IMG/VR virus record: IMGVR_UViG_3300035138_000016
Location: 1-31,010 of that record
DNA: 31,010 nucleotides
Reading direction: 5' to 3' (one strand)
Origin: a virus
Positions 1-5,648 of this stretch are shown here, piece by piece (positions within the stretch are counted from its first letter, which is position 1; the number at the start of each line of letters is the position of its first letter). The notes under the pieces are model-generated. The model was not told where the DNA came from. It searched no databases and saw only the letters and a program-made list of their open reading frames with translations. The position numbers were made by a program, and so were the translations under genes.

Positions 1-164
1 TCCTTTGCCTTGATAAGGTCTTCTTTAAAGTAAAAGTTTTGCTGACCAATTATCTGCACCCTCACTAGTCCCTCGTTAGTCCAGTTTATGATTGACTGGC
101 TAGTGCGATCAACTAGTTTGGATGCTTCTTTGAGCGATGCCCATTGTGATGTATCAATTAACAT
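1..164 (-). CDS. Excisionase/MerR-like helix-turn-helix protein (partial, runs off window edge)
   Basis: The frame opens with ATG at 164 behind an AAGGAG ribosome binding site with a 5-base spacer, and runs without a stop to base 1, so only the first 54 or so residues are seen. The visible protein has the pattern of a winged HTH of the excisionase/MerR type: a segment reading WASLKEASKLVDRTSQSIINW (helix-turn-helix with an invariant-looking Trp after the recognition helix), followed by a short wing (GLVRVQIIGQQNFYF). Such proteins bind DNA and in phages act as excisionases or small regulators. It follows SSB by 42 bases and is probably in the same transcript. The family call is inferred from the pattern only. 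The C-terminal part is outside the window. Confidence 0.72.
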   Translation of the reverse strand, partial: MLIDTSQWASLKEASKLVDRTSQSIINWTNEGLVRVQIIGQQNFYFKEDLIKAK

Positions 165-206
165 AATAACTCCTTAATGTTATATTTTTGCGTTTTTTGT
201 AACATA

Positions 207-632
207 CTAAAACGGTATATCGTCAGCGATGTCCTCAGCCTCAGTCGACTCGGTTTGGTAGTCTGCTGGTGGTTCGTCATTTTGGGGTTGTGCTGACGAC
301 TGACCTTGACCAGATAAACCGATGACTTTGTCTGCAACGATCTCGCTGACATACTTTTTATTGCCGTTATTGTCCTCGTAGCTTCTGTTTTGGATACGAC
401 CCTCGACGTGTACCTTTGTGCCTTTGGTGAGTTTAGCAATGGCTTCGCCCAGTTTTCCCCAGACGACAATGTTGTGCCAGGTGGTAGCTTCTTGCCACTC
501 ATTGTCCTTTTTGTAACTGTGAGAGGTGGCGACTGAGAATGTACAGACTGCCGTACCTCCTTGGGTAAACTTCAGTTGTGGATCTTTGCCGATGTTGCCT
601 ACTAAAAAAGCGATGTTTGTTGAAAATGACAT
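207..632 (-). CDS. ssb: Single-stranded DNA-binding protein (SSB)
   Basis: A 141-residue protein with the N-terminal OB fold of bacterial/phage SSB (opening SFSTNIAFLVGNIGKDPQLK, then TWHNIVVWGKLGEAIAKL and VHVEGRIQNRSYED), covering about residues 1-105. A Gln/Pro/Glu-rich linker follows, and then the acidic tip DDIPF that recruits SSB partner proteins. Length and order match ordinary SSB. The start at 632 follows a CAGGAG site with a good spacer, and the stop is TAG. It binds ssDNA during phage replication and recombination, and is the most downstream complete gene of the early block, which also encodes an annealase and RecB-like nuclease. A second small protein in the operon (4448-4696) carries a nearly identical C-terminal tip. 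Confidence 0.97.
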   Translation of the reverse strand: MSFSTNIAFLVGNIGKDPQLKFTQGGTAVCTFSVATSHSYKKDNEWQEATTWHNIVVWGKLGEAIAKLTKGTKVHVEGRIQNRSYEDNNGNKKYVSEIVADKVIGLSGQGQSSAQPQNDEPPADYQTESTEAEDIADDIPF

Positions 633-634
633 AT

Positions 635-790
635 TTACTCCTGATCGTAACCAATGGTTACCTTAATTTTTTCTATTTTTGCGATGAGTAGTTTTGTAAG
701 CTCCTCGACTACTTTCAACTCCTCTGGGCTGTCTGCCTGGGTGCTTAACTTAAAACCATCATGCTCGTTTGTTTGTAGTTGAAACTTCAT
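635..790 (-). CDS. Small hypothetical protein, 51 aa
   Basis: A short frame supported by position. Its ATG at 790 overlaps the TGA of the upstream zinc protein (ATGA), and it ends 2 bases before the SSB start, with the SSB ribosome binding site (CAGGAG) lying over its final Gln-Glu codons. The protein starts MKFQLQTNEHDGFKLSTQAD, continues with an acidic amphipathic helix (SPEELKVVEELTKLLIAKIEK) and closes on a short beta-like strand (KVTIGYDQE). No signal peptide, membrane segment or Cys is present, and I recognise no family. Translational coupling at both ends makes it a likely real gene, probably cotranslated with ssb. Confidence 0.75.
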   Translation of the reverse strand: MKFQLQTNEHDGFKLSTQADSPEELKVVEELTKLLIAKIEKIKVTIGYDQE

Positions 791-999
791 TTTATGCCCT
801 TCTTTTTTCTCCACTCAATAGCATCAAGTCTCATTTGTTCTGCTATTTCTCCAGTAAACTCAGTCCTATTGATGCCCAACATTTTATTGCTAAGCTCTAA
901 TGCACAAATACCACACATACTGTCTGATGTTCCAAGACCCATACCTGGACTTAAAAGCTCATCTGGATATTTAATTTTACAGTTTCCACATTTTGTCAT
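787..999 (-). CDS. Small zinc-binding protein, 70 aa
   Basis: Two CxxC pairs (Cys4/Cys7 and Cys29/Cys32) make a probable zinc knuckle. The spacer between them contains SPGMGLGTS, and the C-terminal half (EFTGEIAEQMRLDAIEWRKK) is an amphipathic helix with a basic end. The ATG at 999 overlaps the TGA of the nuclease upstream, and the stop overlaps the next start, so it is embedded in a translationally coupled chain from nuclease to SSB. The role is unknown. Small zinc proteins in such phage operons are usually DNA- or protein-binding accessories, but that is inference. Confidence 0.85.
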   Translation of the reverse strand: MTKCGNCKIKYPDELLSPGMGLGTSDSMCGICALELSNKMLGINRTEFTGEIAEQMRLDAIEWRKKKGIK

Positions 1000-1550
1000 T
1001 GTGCAAACCTTTCATATAATTTGTTTTCATCAAGATAGCTGTGCATTTCACTTGAGAGAGTTAGTACCCAGTTGACTGCATCGTCTAGGGTTTTATCAGT
1101 CAAGTGCAATACGCTCATATCTGACTTTTTATTGTACTGGTTATAGTGGTGTATTTCTGCTTTGATAGCTTCTGGCTTGAGTATTTGATACACCTTTGGC
1201 TGAAAGCTGTCGACATATCGCTCGCTTGGAGTCTGCCCAGTTTTCCAGTCATAAATTGTTTTTGAAGTCTCATCGTAGCAGTCAATGACTCCGACTAGCT
1301 CTAACCAGTCATCAAGTTGTTTGACAATTTTCAACTCAGTGTCGACTTTGCCGAGCTTCTTACCCCCAAAGACTTGAGGCATTGCATTTGTCTTTTTGAT
1401 CTCAGCCTCAAACTGTTCGTGTAAGTCCTTACCAGCTTGCATCGCACGGTTGGTGAAGTCAGTGAGTTTGAAATACATCTCAACTGCTTTTTGCCAGTCG
1501 CCTTTTTCCCAAACTGTCAGGACGCTGAATGATGCTCTAAACTTGTTCAT
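996..1550 (-). CDS. PD-(D/E)XK nuclease, RecB/Cas4-like exonuclease
   Basis: A 184-residue protein with the RecB-type nuclease motifs in order: an N-terminal helix with His44 (DLHEQFE), the metal-binding Asp in LVGVID (Asp90), the D-x-K core YDWKTG (Asp101, Lys103), and the QxxxY motif QPKVYQ (Gln117, Tyr121). This is the arrangement of the PDDEXK_1/Cas4-RecB family. In phages such proteins commonly act as exonucleases that resect dsDNA ends for a single-strand annealing protein. Here a Rad52-like annealase lies upstream in the same block and SSB lies downstream, so a recombination/repair role is likely. The start codon follows a G-rich tract and GTGAAA. The motifs look intact and the protein is probably catalytically active. 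Confidence 0.88.
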   Translation of the reverse strand: MNKFRASFSVLTVWEKGDWQKAVEMYFKLTDFTNRAMQAGKDLHEQFEAEIKKTNAMPQVFGGKKLGKVDTELKIVKQLDDWLELVGVIDCYDETSKTIYDWKTGQTPSERYVDSFQPKVYQILKPEAIKAEIHHYNQYNKKSDMSVLHLTDKTLDDAVNWVLTLSSEMHSYLDENKLYERFAQ

Positions 1551-1732
1551 TTTTCACCCCCCCCTTTTGATAAAATTCTCATAGTGTTGTCGTAGTCTAT
1601 CTGCATTTGTTCTCGTTGTGCTAGCAAGACTAAGCGTTGAAGCTCAGCTTTTAATAAGTCTTCTTCTTGTGGGCTTAAATGAGTTGCATATTCCTCTACT
1701 ATTCTTTTAATTTCTTTTTGAGATGTTTTCAT
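1547..1732 (-). CDS. Small hypothetical helical protein, 61 aa
   Basis: The ATG at 1732 overlaps the stop of the gene upstream, and its own stop overlaps the start of the nuclease at 1550, so it is held between two translationally coupled neighbours. The protein is almost wholly alpha-helical and charged (ISK-type start MKTSQKEIKRIVEEYATHL, then QEEDLLKAELQRLVLLAQRE). It has no Cys, membrane segment or known motif. Its last codons contain a run of eight G (plus-strand C 1557-1564) encoding Gly-Gly-Gly, close to the next start. No family recognised. Confidence 0.72.
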   Translation of the reverse strand: MKTSQKEIKRIVEEYATHLSPQEEDLLKAELQRLVLLAQREQMQIDYDNTMRILSKGGGEK

Positions 1733-2151
1733 TTTGCCTCCCTTCTCATGGTGATCGAGACCTGCTTTTTGCGTTCGTTCTCGACAATGCCTAGTGGCAT
1801 ACCCTTTTCGTCAGCATGAGCCTCAATGGCTTTTGCGACTGGTGAGTATTTGACTACTTTTTTGTATAAACCTTCTGGGATGTCAGCAAGGTGTGACTCA
1901 TCAATTGAGTATCGTGAGCCGTAAGCTCGGTATGAAACTCTGAGTTTGTCTGATTGAATACTGGTGAAGTTTGGATCATATTTGAGGGCTGTCTCTTCGA
2001 TGAGTTTCTTGGCTGTTTTCTCAGCCTCCTCAACTTTTTGTTTGATCTCATAAAGCTGTACTAGCACGTTTTCTGCTTCTGGTGAGAAAACAATACCGTC
2101 AGCTTTTTGTACTATATTTGTAAGTTGTTCTAAGTCGATTGTGACTTTCAT
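1729..2151 (-). CDS. Hypothetical phage protein, 140 aa
   Basis: The first gene behind the promoter at 2174-2202, with a strong AUGGAGG-type site ahead of the ATG at 2151. The sequence has an N-terminal strand/helix (MKVTIDLEQLTNIVQKADG), a central charged coiled helix (about residues 35-55, KQKVEEAEKTAKKLIEET), and a C-terminal half with mixed alpha/beta character ending in a basic segment (ERKKQVSITMRREAK). It resembles the small helical proteins that accompany phage recombinases, but I recognise no defined family. It overlaps the following 61-aa gene by ATGA. Confidence 0.82.
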   Translation of the reverse strand: MKVTIDLEQLTNIVQKADGIVFSPEAENVLVQLYEIKQKVEEAEKTAKKLIEETALKYDPNFTSIQSDKLRVSYRAYGSRYSIDESHLADIPEGLYKKVVKYSPVAKAIEAHADEKGMPLGIVENERKKQVSITMRREAK

Positions 2152-2173
2152 ATTATTGCCTCCATTTATCTAT

Positions 2174-2210
2174 ATTATTGTAGATACTTTAATACTTGTC
2201 AAGTATTAAA
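2174..2210 (-). promoter_or_regulatory. Early promoter P1 with palindromic operator over the -35 box
   Basis: On the minus strand a perfect -35 TTGACA (2202-2197), a 17-base spacer and a -10 AATAAT (2179-2174) precede the gene starting at 2151. The -35 lies at the centre of a perfect inverted repeat, TTTAATACTT-N3-AAGTATTAAA (2210-2188), an arrangement expected for a repressor operator. The same core, TACTTGACAA, recurs at 6174-6186 upstream of another early gene. The last codons and stop of the nuclease-fold gene (stop 2199) lie inside the operator. Confidence 0.8.
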
Positions 2211-2672
2211 AGTATTAATCTCTTCTTGAGACATTTCGTAACTATGATCAGCGTTTTCAATAAGGTCATCAATTAAAAGCAATTTAATTGTCTTGGCTTG
2301 GTCTTCGATTTGCATGGTTTTGCTCGGAAGGTCTTTGACGAGTTGTCTGAGTAGTTGAGTTCTGATGAAATAAAAAAATCCTTTGCACCAAATAACCCAG
2401 TAGGTTGCTTTACTGGTGGTAATTCCAGTCAACTTAAAGCGGCCTTCTTCTGCCGAGGCGGTTTCAATAACAACATATTTAAAGGCTTCATGTTGGTTTT
2501 TGACCTCAAAGGTTTTTCCGCTGTCTGGGTCAATGATGTCGTAGTCTGGATTGTAGCCTTCTTCTTTATAAGCGTTTGGGTAAAACTTTTTTATATACCA
2601 GAGTAGAGCAAGCTCGGCCGGCTCTCCGCGCTCTTGTAATTCCTCTAAAAATCGCTCTTGAGACATCATCAT
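2199..2672 (-). CDS. PD-(D/E)XK-fold protein, possible endonuclease, 157 aa
   Basis: Start chosen at the ATG at 2672, which overlaps the TGA of the small membrane protein upstream; upstream codons are only reachable from a TTG with no ribosome binding site. A core resembling restriction-type PD-(D/E)XK nucleases is visible: NPDYDI (Asp45) and FEVKNQ (Glu56-x-Lys58), preceded by helices (SQERFLEELQERGEPAELALLW). Further on are a hydrophobic strand/helix stretch (YWVIWCKGFFYFIRTQLL) and an acidic C-terminus. It could be a Holliday-junction resolvase-like or nicking nuclease, or an inactive relative. The fold call rests on the D...ExK pattern only. Its last codons overlap promoter P1. Confidence 0.7.
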   Translation of the reverse strand: MMMSQERFLEELQERGEPAELALLWYIKKFYPNAYKEEGYNPDYDIIDPDSGKTFEVKNQHEAFKYVVIETASAEEGRFKLTGITTSKATYWVIWCKGFFYFIRTQLLRQLVKDLPSKTMQIEDQAKTIKLLLIDDLIENADHSYEMSQEEINTFNT

Positions 2673-2806
2673 ATATAGACCGTGCAAATAAATAATATCA
2701 CTGCGCTAAAAAGCATAATCTTATACCAGTGGTTTAGTGGCGACATTGCGACGCCAACTAAAAAAGTAATTGAGCTGATGGTGGCGACTATTGTCAGCAC
2801 CATCAT
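2669..2806 (-). CDS. Small membrane protein with two TM segments, 45 aa
   Basis: The ATG at 2806 overlaps the TGA of the 166-aa gene upstream, and its own TGA overlaps the ATG at 2672 of the nuclease-fold gene, so both ends are ATGA-coupled. The 45-residue product is two hydrophobic stretches (MMVLTIVATISSITFLVGVA and KIMLFSAVILFICTVYI) joined by a short polar turn (MSPLNHWY), which predicts a helical hairpin in the inner membrane. A GGGGA sequence lies 10 bases upstream of the start. The function is unknown. It could be a small superinfection-exclusion, host-takeover or holin-like protein, and there is no evidence to choose. Confidence 0.7.
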   Translation of the reverse strand: MMVLTIVATISSITFLVGVAMSPLNHWYKIMLFSAVILFICTVYI

Positions 2807-3303
2807 ACTCGGATTCCCCACTTTTTGTTTAGGTTAGATAGAGCTTGGAGTTGTTCTGCTCTGAGGTCATTCCTATGCAAGGCATATTTATTTGGATGTA
2901 ATTCGCTAGTCACATCGGAAGTCCCAATCACCCCCTCAACCTCTTTGCTGAAAGCGGTGAGTTGTTGGGAGATGAATTTCTTGATTCGGTTGCCAGTAAC
3001 ATCAGTATCCATCCAGAGGTCATTTTCATCCCTTAGTTGCATAAACTGAAAATCAAAGTCTGTTTCCCATTCTGGCGTTGGTTTGTTAGTGTCAGTCATA
3101 CGCTTGCCCTTTCTTGGTGAGTTGGTAGCTTGTTGAGTGGAAAATTCTTCAAACTGTTTTCTGCTAATACAAACATATTCTGGGTGATGATAAATTGGAC
3201 TCTCACCTGCTTTAATACTTGCTAAAAAAGCATTGGTTACAAGAGTGCTTTTTCCAATTCTCCTCATCCTTGATTCTGGCAGTTTATTTTTCTTCTGTGG
3301 CAT
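2803..3303 (-). CDS. Hypothetical protein, 166 aa, with possible internal start
   Basis: The start at 3303 follows GAAAGG with a 5-base spacer. The N-terminal 65 residues are basic (MPQKKNKLPESRMRRIGKS, ending SPRKGKR). The remainder, from an internal Met at 3099 (MTDTNKPTPEWETDFDFQF), is acidic and reads like the N-terminus of an independent phage protein. AAAGGG lies 8 bases upstream of that internal ATG. The gene may therefore be two in-frame products or a fusion of two small genes. No catalytic motif is seen. The C-terminus (LRAEQLQALSNLNKKWGIRV) is helical. The stop overlaps the next start. Confidence 0.75.
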   Translation of the reverse strand: MPQKKNKLPESRMRRIGKSTLVTNAFLASIKAGESPIYHHPEYVCISRKQFEEFSTQQATNSPRKGKRMTDTNKPTPEWETDFDFQFMQLRDENDLWMDTDVTGNRIKKFISQQLTAFSKEVEGVIGTSDVTSELHPNKYALHRNDLRAEQLQALSNLNKKWGIRV

Positions 3304-3320
3304 ATAACCTTTCAGTTTAG

Positions 3321-3533
3321 TTAGATTTTTACTCTCCCATAAATTAAATTAGACCAGATATTATTGCAACGATAACATTCATAAGTATTTCCAGATATAA
3401 AGCTAAAAACTAAACAATGTAATCTGTAAGACCCACAGTTCGGACAGGTAGGTACACCTTTTTTCTTACGAAGCAATGCTTGTCTAAATTGCTCTTTTTC
3501 AATCATCATACTAATAGCTGTTTGCTTACTCAT
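3321..3533 (-). CDS. Small zinc-ribbon protein, 70 aa
   Basis: Four Cys in two CxxC knuckles (TCPNCGS, Cys30/Cys33; ECYRCNN, Cys53/Cys56) flank a beta-hairpin-like stretch, the pattern of a zinc ribbon. The N-terminus is basic and helical (SMMIEKEQFRQALLRKKKG). The start at 3533 follows AAAGGA. Its ATG overlaps the TGA of the short frame upstream. DNA- or RNA-binding accessory function is likely but unproven. The codons are markedly A/T-rich, as for other small genes in this stretch. Confidence 0.8.
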   Translation of the reverse strand: MSKQTAISMMIEKEQFRQALLRKKKGVPTCPNCGSYRLHCLVFSFISGNTYECYRCNNIWSNLIYGRVKI

Positions 3534-3695
3534 CTCTCTTTTCCTTTCTCTAGTTCTTTATCTAATCTTTTAAGAAGTTCTAAAGTCATATTATGGGGAG
3601 TTCTCTCACCAGCTTCCCACTTTTCTGTCAAGTTCTCCTTTAAGTGCTGTTTTAATATCTTCTGCTAGCTTCTGTGTTGGTTGTGGTTTGGTCAT
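3530..3695 (-). pseudogene. Short gene split by one base, or two overlapping tiny frames
   Basis: From the ATG at 3695 (behind AAAAGGAAAA) a frame reads MTKPQPTQKLAEDIKTALKG and stops after 29 residues at 3606. The adjacent frame then continues naturally (ENLTEKWEAGERTPHNMTL, then LLKRLDKELEKGKER) to a TGA at 3530 that overlaps the next ATG. Skipping one G in the AAAGGAGAAC stretch near 3636 would join them into a single helical protein of about 52 residues. Alternatively the second part starts at TTG 3631, just behind that AAAGGAG. A sequencing error, a real +1 recoding event, a broken gene and two tiny genes are all possible. Confidence 0.5.
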
Positions 3696-3709
3696 AGTTA
3701 GTTTTCCTT

Positions 3710-3973
3710 TTATGGGGTAGTTAATTTTTTAACAATATCAAAATGACTTTTAAAAGCAATGTTTTCACCACTCCCACTATCAACCATTTCTACCATTTTT
3801 TCTCTTTCATTTTTTTCATTAATTTCCCAAGCTATTGTTTCAAAATACCAGGGGGGAGTGTTTATCATTGCTGAGCTTTGTCTATAAGCAGTCGAAACAA
3901 AATAAGTTTTATCTTTGTTATAAATATATGTCTGTAAAAATTTCGGTGACTGTTTTCTAAAATTACTCTTCAT
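3710..3973 (-). CDS. Hypothetical protein, 87 aa
   Basis: Start chosen at the ATG at 3973, behind GAAAGGAAAA; an earlier ATG at 3994 lies inside the upstream gene without a better site. The protein starts MKSNFRKQSPKFLQTYIYNK and includes INTPPWYFETIAWEINEKNE, an aromatic, mixed alpha/beta composition with no Cys or membrane segment. It overlaps the upstream gene by 11 bases. The low-GC codon choice is like its immediate neighbours and unlike the annealase gene. No family recognised. Confidence 0.7.
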   Translation of the reverse strand: MKSNFRKQSPKFLQTYIYNKDKTYFVSTAYRQSSAMINTPPWYFETIAWEINEKNEREKMVEMVDSGSGENIAFKSHFDIVKKLTTP

Positions 3974-4211
3974 TTTTCCTTTCTCCCCATTCAAACCAAG
4001 GAAATATAATTGTCAAATTTAAAGAGCCTATCGGCATTCTCCTACCATCTTTATAAAGCCGAATATTATAATTCCTTGAAATTAAATCTTCCAAAAGCTC
4101 ATCTGCTCTCTTTTTATGACTTAACTTTTTAGGTGAAACAGTAATCTTATAAGCAGGCTTACTTGATTTTCCTGTTTTATAAATGTTCTCTATTTTTGGT
4201 TTTGTAGGCAT
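3963..4211 (-). CDS. Small basic hypothetical protein, 82 aa
   Basis: The ATG at 4211 follows AAAGGAGATATAAA, which decides it over the longer reading that begins inside the upstream gene. The product is strongly basic in its first half (MPTKPKIENIYKTGKSSKP, then SPKKLSHKKRADELLEDL) and ends with a hydrophobic/aromatic strand (LNLTIIFPWFEWGERKNEE). The charge pattern could suit nucleic acid binding, but no family is recognised. It overlaps the genes on both sides. Confidence 0.72.
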   Translation of the reverse strand: MPTKPKIENIYKTGKSSKPAYKITVSPKKLSHKKRADELLEDLISRNYNIRLYKDGRRMPIGSLNLTIIFPWFEWGERKNEE

Positions 4212-4408
4212 TTTATATCTCCTTTCTCGTAGTAACATTGGCATTTTTGCAAGTATTGCACGTTACCGCTAACTTTTGCCGAATTACACAACATCCGGTC
4301 TTGGTTTTGAATTGAGCGGTCAATACTAGTTAAAACAGCATAGCCAAAAAGCCAAATTAAAGCTCCAAGTATAAAAACTATTAATATGTGTTCTGCGTGA
4401 TTAGTCAT
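4190..4408 (-). CDS. Small single-pass membrane protein with Cys-rich tail, 72 aa
   Basis: Start set at the ATG at 4408 behind GGGAGGTAAAA. One hydrophobic helix (about residues 6-26, LIVFILGALIWLFGYAVL) follows a short polar N-terminus. The remaining 45 residues are polar and contain four Cys (LCNSAKV, KCQCYYEKG and IKCLQ), suggesting disulfides or metal binding on one face of the membrane. Topology cannot be fixed; if N-in, the Cys-rich tail would be outside. No family is recognised. Overlaps the next gene by 22 bases. Confidence 0.72.
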   Translation of the reverse strand: MTNHAEHILIVFILGALIWLFGYAVLTSIDRSIQNQDRMLCNSAKVSGNVQYLQKCQCYYEKGDIKCLQNQK

Positions 4409-4447
4409 TTTTACCTCCCAACTACGGCTACATTTTTTCATATAGCC

Positions 4448-4696
4448 TTAAAATGGTATTTCATCCTCTATTTGTGTACTTAATTCCTCAAGCAGTTTCC
4501 CGATAAATGCCATGTCTGCTTTTTTCTCTTCTGTAAATGTTTGTAGCAAGTCCCATTTTGTATTGTCATTTGTTTTCTGGTAGAGCTTGACCTCGCTCGC
4601 CTTACTACAATTTTGAGGGACGTGTACTGATATTGCAAAGTTGTCGCTTTCAAACATGAGTATTTCTTTTTTAGCGATACTTGTAGTTTTTATCAT
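4448..4696 (-). CDS. Small protein with an SSB-like acidic C-terminal tip, 82 aa
   Basis: The ATG at 4696 overlaps the TGA of the Rad52-like annealase and has a strong AAGGAGG site. The body (MIKTTSIAKKEILMFESDNF, ISVHVPQNCSKASEVKLYQK, KWDLLQTFTEEKKADMAFIG) looks like a small beta-rich domain plus a helix. It ends EDEIPF, essentially the tip of the SSB encoded at 207-632 (DDIPF). In SSB this tip docks onto DNA repair proteins. The coupling to the annealase suggests a partner or adaptor in the same recombination machine. No OB fold is obvious at this length, and the tip-mimic idea is inference. Confidence 0.82.
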   Translation of the reverse strand: MIKTTSIAKKEILMFESDNFAISVHVPQNCSKASEVKLYQKTNDNTKWDLLQTFTEEKKADMAFIGKLLEELSTQIEDEIPF

Positions 4697-5277
4697 TTTG
4701 CCTCCTTTTTGATATTTTCCATTACTTTGCTTTTGTCGACTTTGACAGTCGGCTCTTTTTTATCTTCTGGTTGTGGTAGCTCGTCGACCATTTCAACTCT
4801 GATCTCTTTCCACTCATTTTTACCATAGATGTCTGAGGCAATGCCCAACTCACTCGCACATTTCTTGAGTGCATCGGTTGTGGCTGACTTCAAGTCATTG
4901 CCGTAGTCAAGATAGTCACCACCGCCTTTTTTTCTTTTTGCCTCAGCTCTGCCAAACTGCTCTTTGACTACCTCAGTGCCGTCGTTGAGTATGACTTTGA
5001 GTTTACCCAAGACCCAGATGTGGTCGCCTTCTCTGCCGTGATCCTTGACCTCAAATGACCACTTCCAGCCAAAGACATAGTTGAGTACCTTTTTGACATA
5101 CACACCTGTGACATAGTCCCATTGACCACCGCCTTTTGCTGGTCGTCTGTAGACGTGATCCTTTGGTGTACCCTGCACCATGTGCAGTGCTTGCTGGGTA
5201 GTCAGCCCGTTGTCAACGAGAGCCATGTTTGCCTCGCTGAGTGTTTGATCTTTGGTAATGAGTTTTTTCTTTGACAT
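4693..5277 (-). CDS. Rad52/Rad22-like single-strand annealing protein
   Basis: A 194-residue protein with the Rad52-type annealase signature. The core reads FGWKWSFEVKDHG, then VLGKLKVIL, KEQFGRAEAKRK and GNDLKSATTDALKKCASELG (the conserved Rad52 helix region), followed by IASDIYG and an acidic/basic tail. Phage Rad52-like proteins anneal complementary ssDNA and drive recombination, typically with a partner exonuclease and SSB; here a RecB-like nuclease and SSB are in the same gene block. The start at 5277 lies one base past the YopX-like gene's stop, with only a weak site, so translation is probably coupled. Length is typical of the phage subfamily. Confidence 0.9.
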   Translation of the reverse strand: MSKKKLITKDQTLSEANMALVDNGLTTQQALHMVQGTPKDHVYRRPAKGGGQWDYVTGVYVKKVLNYVFGWKWSFEVKDHGREGDHIWVLGKLKVILNDGTEVVKEQFGRAEAKRKKGGGDYLDYGNDLKSATTDALKKCASELGIASDIYGKNEWKEIRVEMVDELPQPEDKKEPTVKVDKSKVMENIKKEAK

Positions 5278-5279
5278 AG

Positions 5280-5648
5280 TTATTCTTTTTTATTTTCTAA
5301 TAATTCTGGGTTTTCGTAGATGTTGCCGATTACCTTACTTTTTTCATAATCATCAGCAAAAGATAATGGCAGTCCAGTTTCTTTTATAGAAAAACTACCC
5401 CCCCTAAAATCAACTGTTCCTATTTTTTTGTTTATTTCAAATCCTTTGATATCACTCCAATAAAATTCATGTCTCAGTATATCCCCCTCATAAATCTCAA
5501 CTCCGTTTTTGTCTTTGAGGCCTGTGTATTGACTTATATGTAAATCATCAAACCAATACTTCGAGTACGTTTCAAATAATAATTCCTCTATGGTCATGTA
5601 GTCAGTATTGCCATCTGGATTTATTATTCTAAATTTAATTTCTCTCAT
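5280..5648 (-). CDS. YopX-like protein
   Basis: A 122-residue protein matching the YopX pattern known from Bacillus phage SPbeta and many prophages: start MREIKFRIINP, a central SQYTGLKDKNGVEIYEGDIL and a C-terminal VIGNIYENPELL. The molecular role of the family is unknown. It has a very good AAGGAGG site ahead of the ATG at 5648. Its codons are more A/T-rich than those of the annealase downstream, and it contains a run of seven G (plus-strand C 5398-5404), in keeping with a recently acquired gene. The start overlaps the gene upstream by 14 bases. Confidence 0.93.
   Translation of the reverse strand: MREIKFRIINPDGNTDYMTIEELLFETYSKYWFDDLHISQYTGLKDKNGVEIYEGDILRHEFYWSDIKGFEINKKIGTVDFRGGSFSIKETGLPLSFADDYEKSKVIGNIYENPELLENKKE

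Noticed and set aside
4005-4015. Another TTGACA box at about 4010
   Set aside because: It lies within a coding region, has no palindrome around it and no suitable -10.
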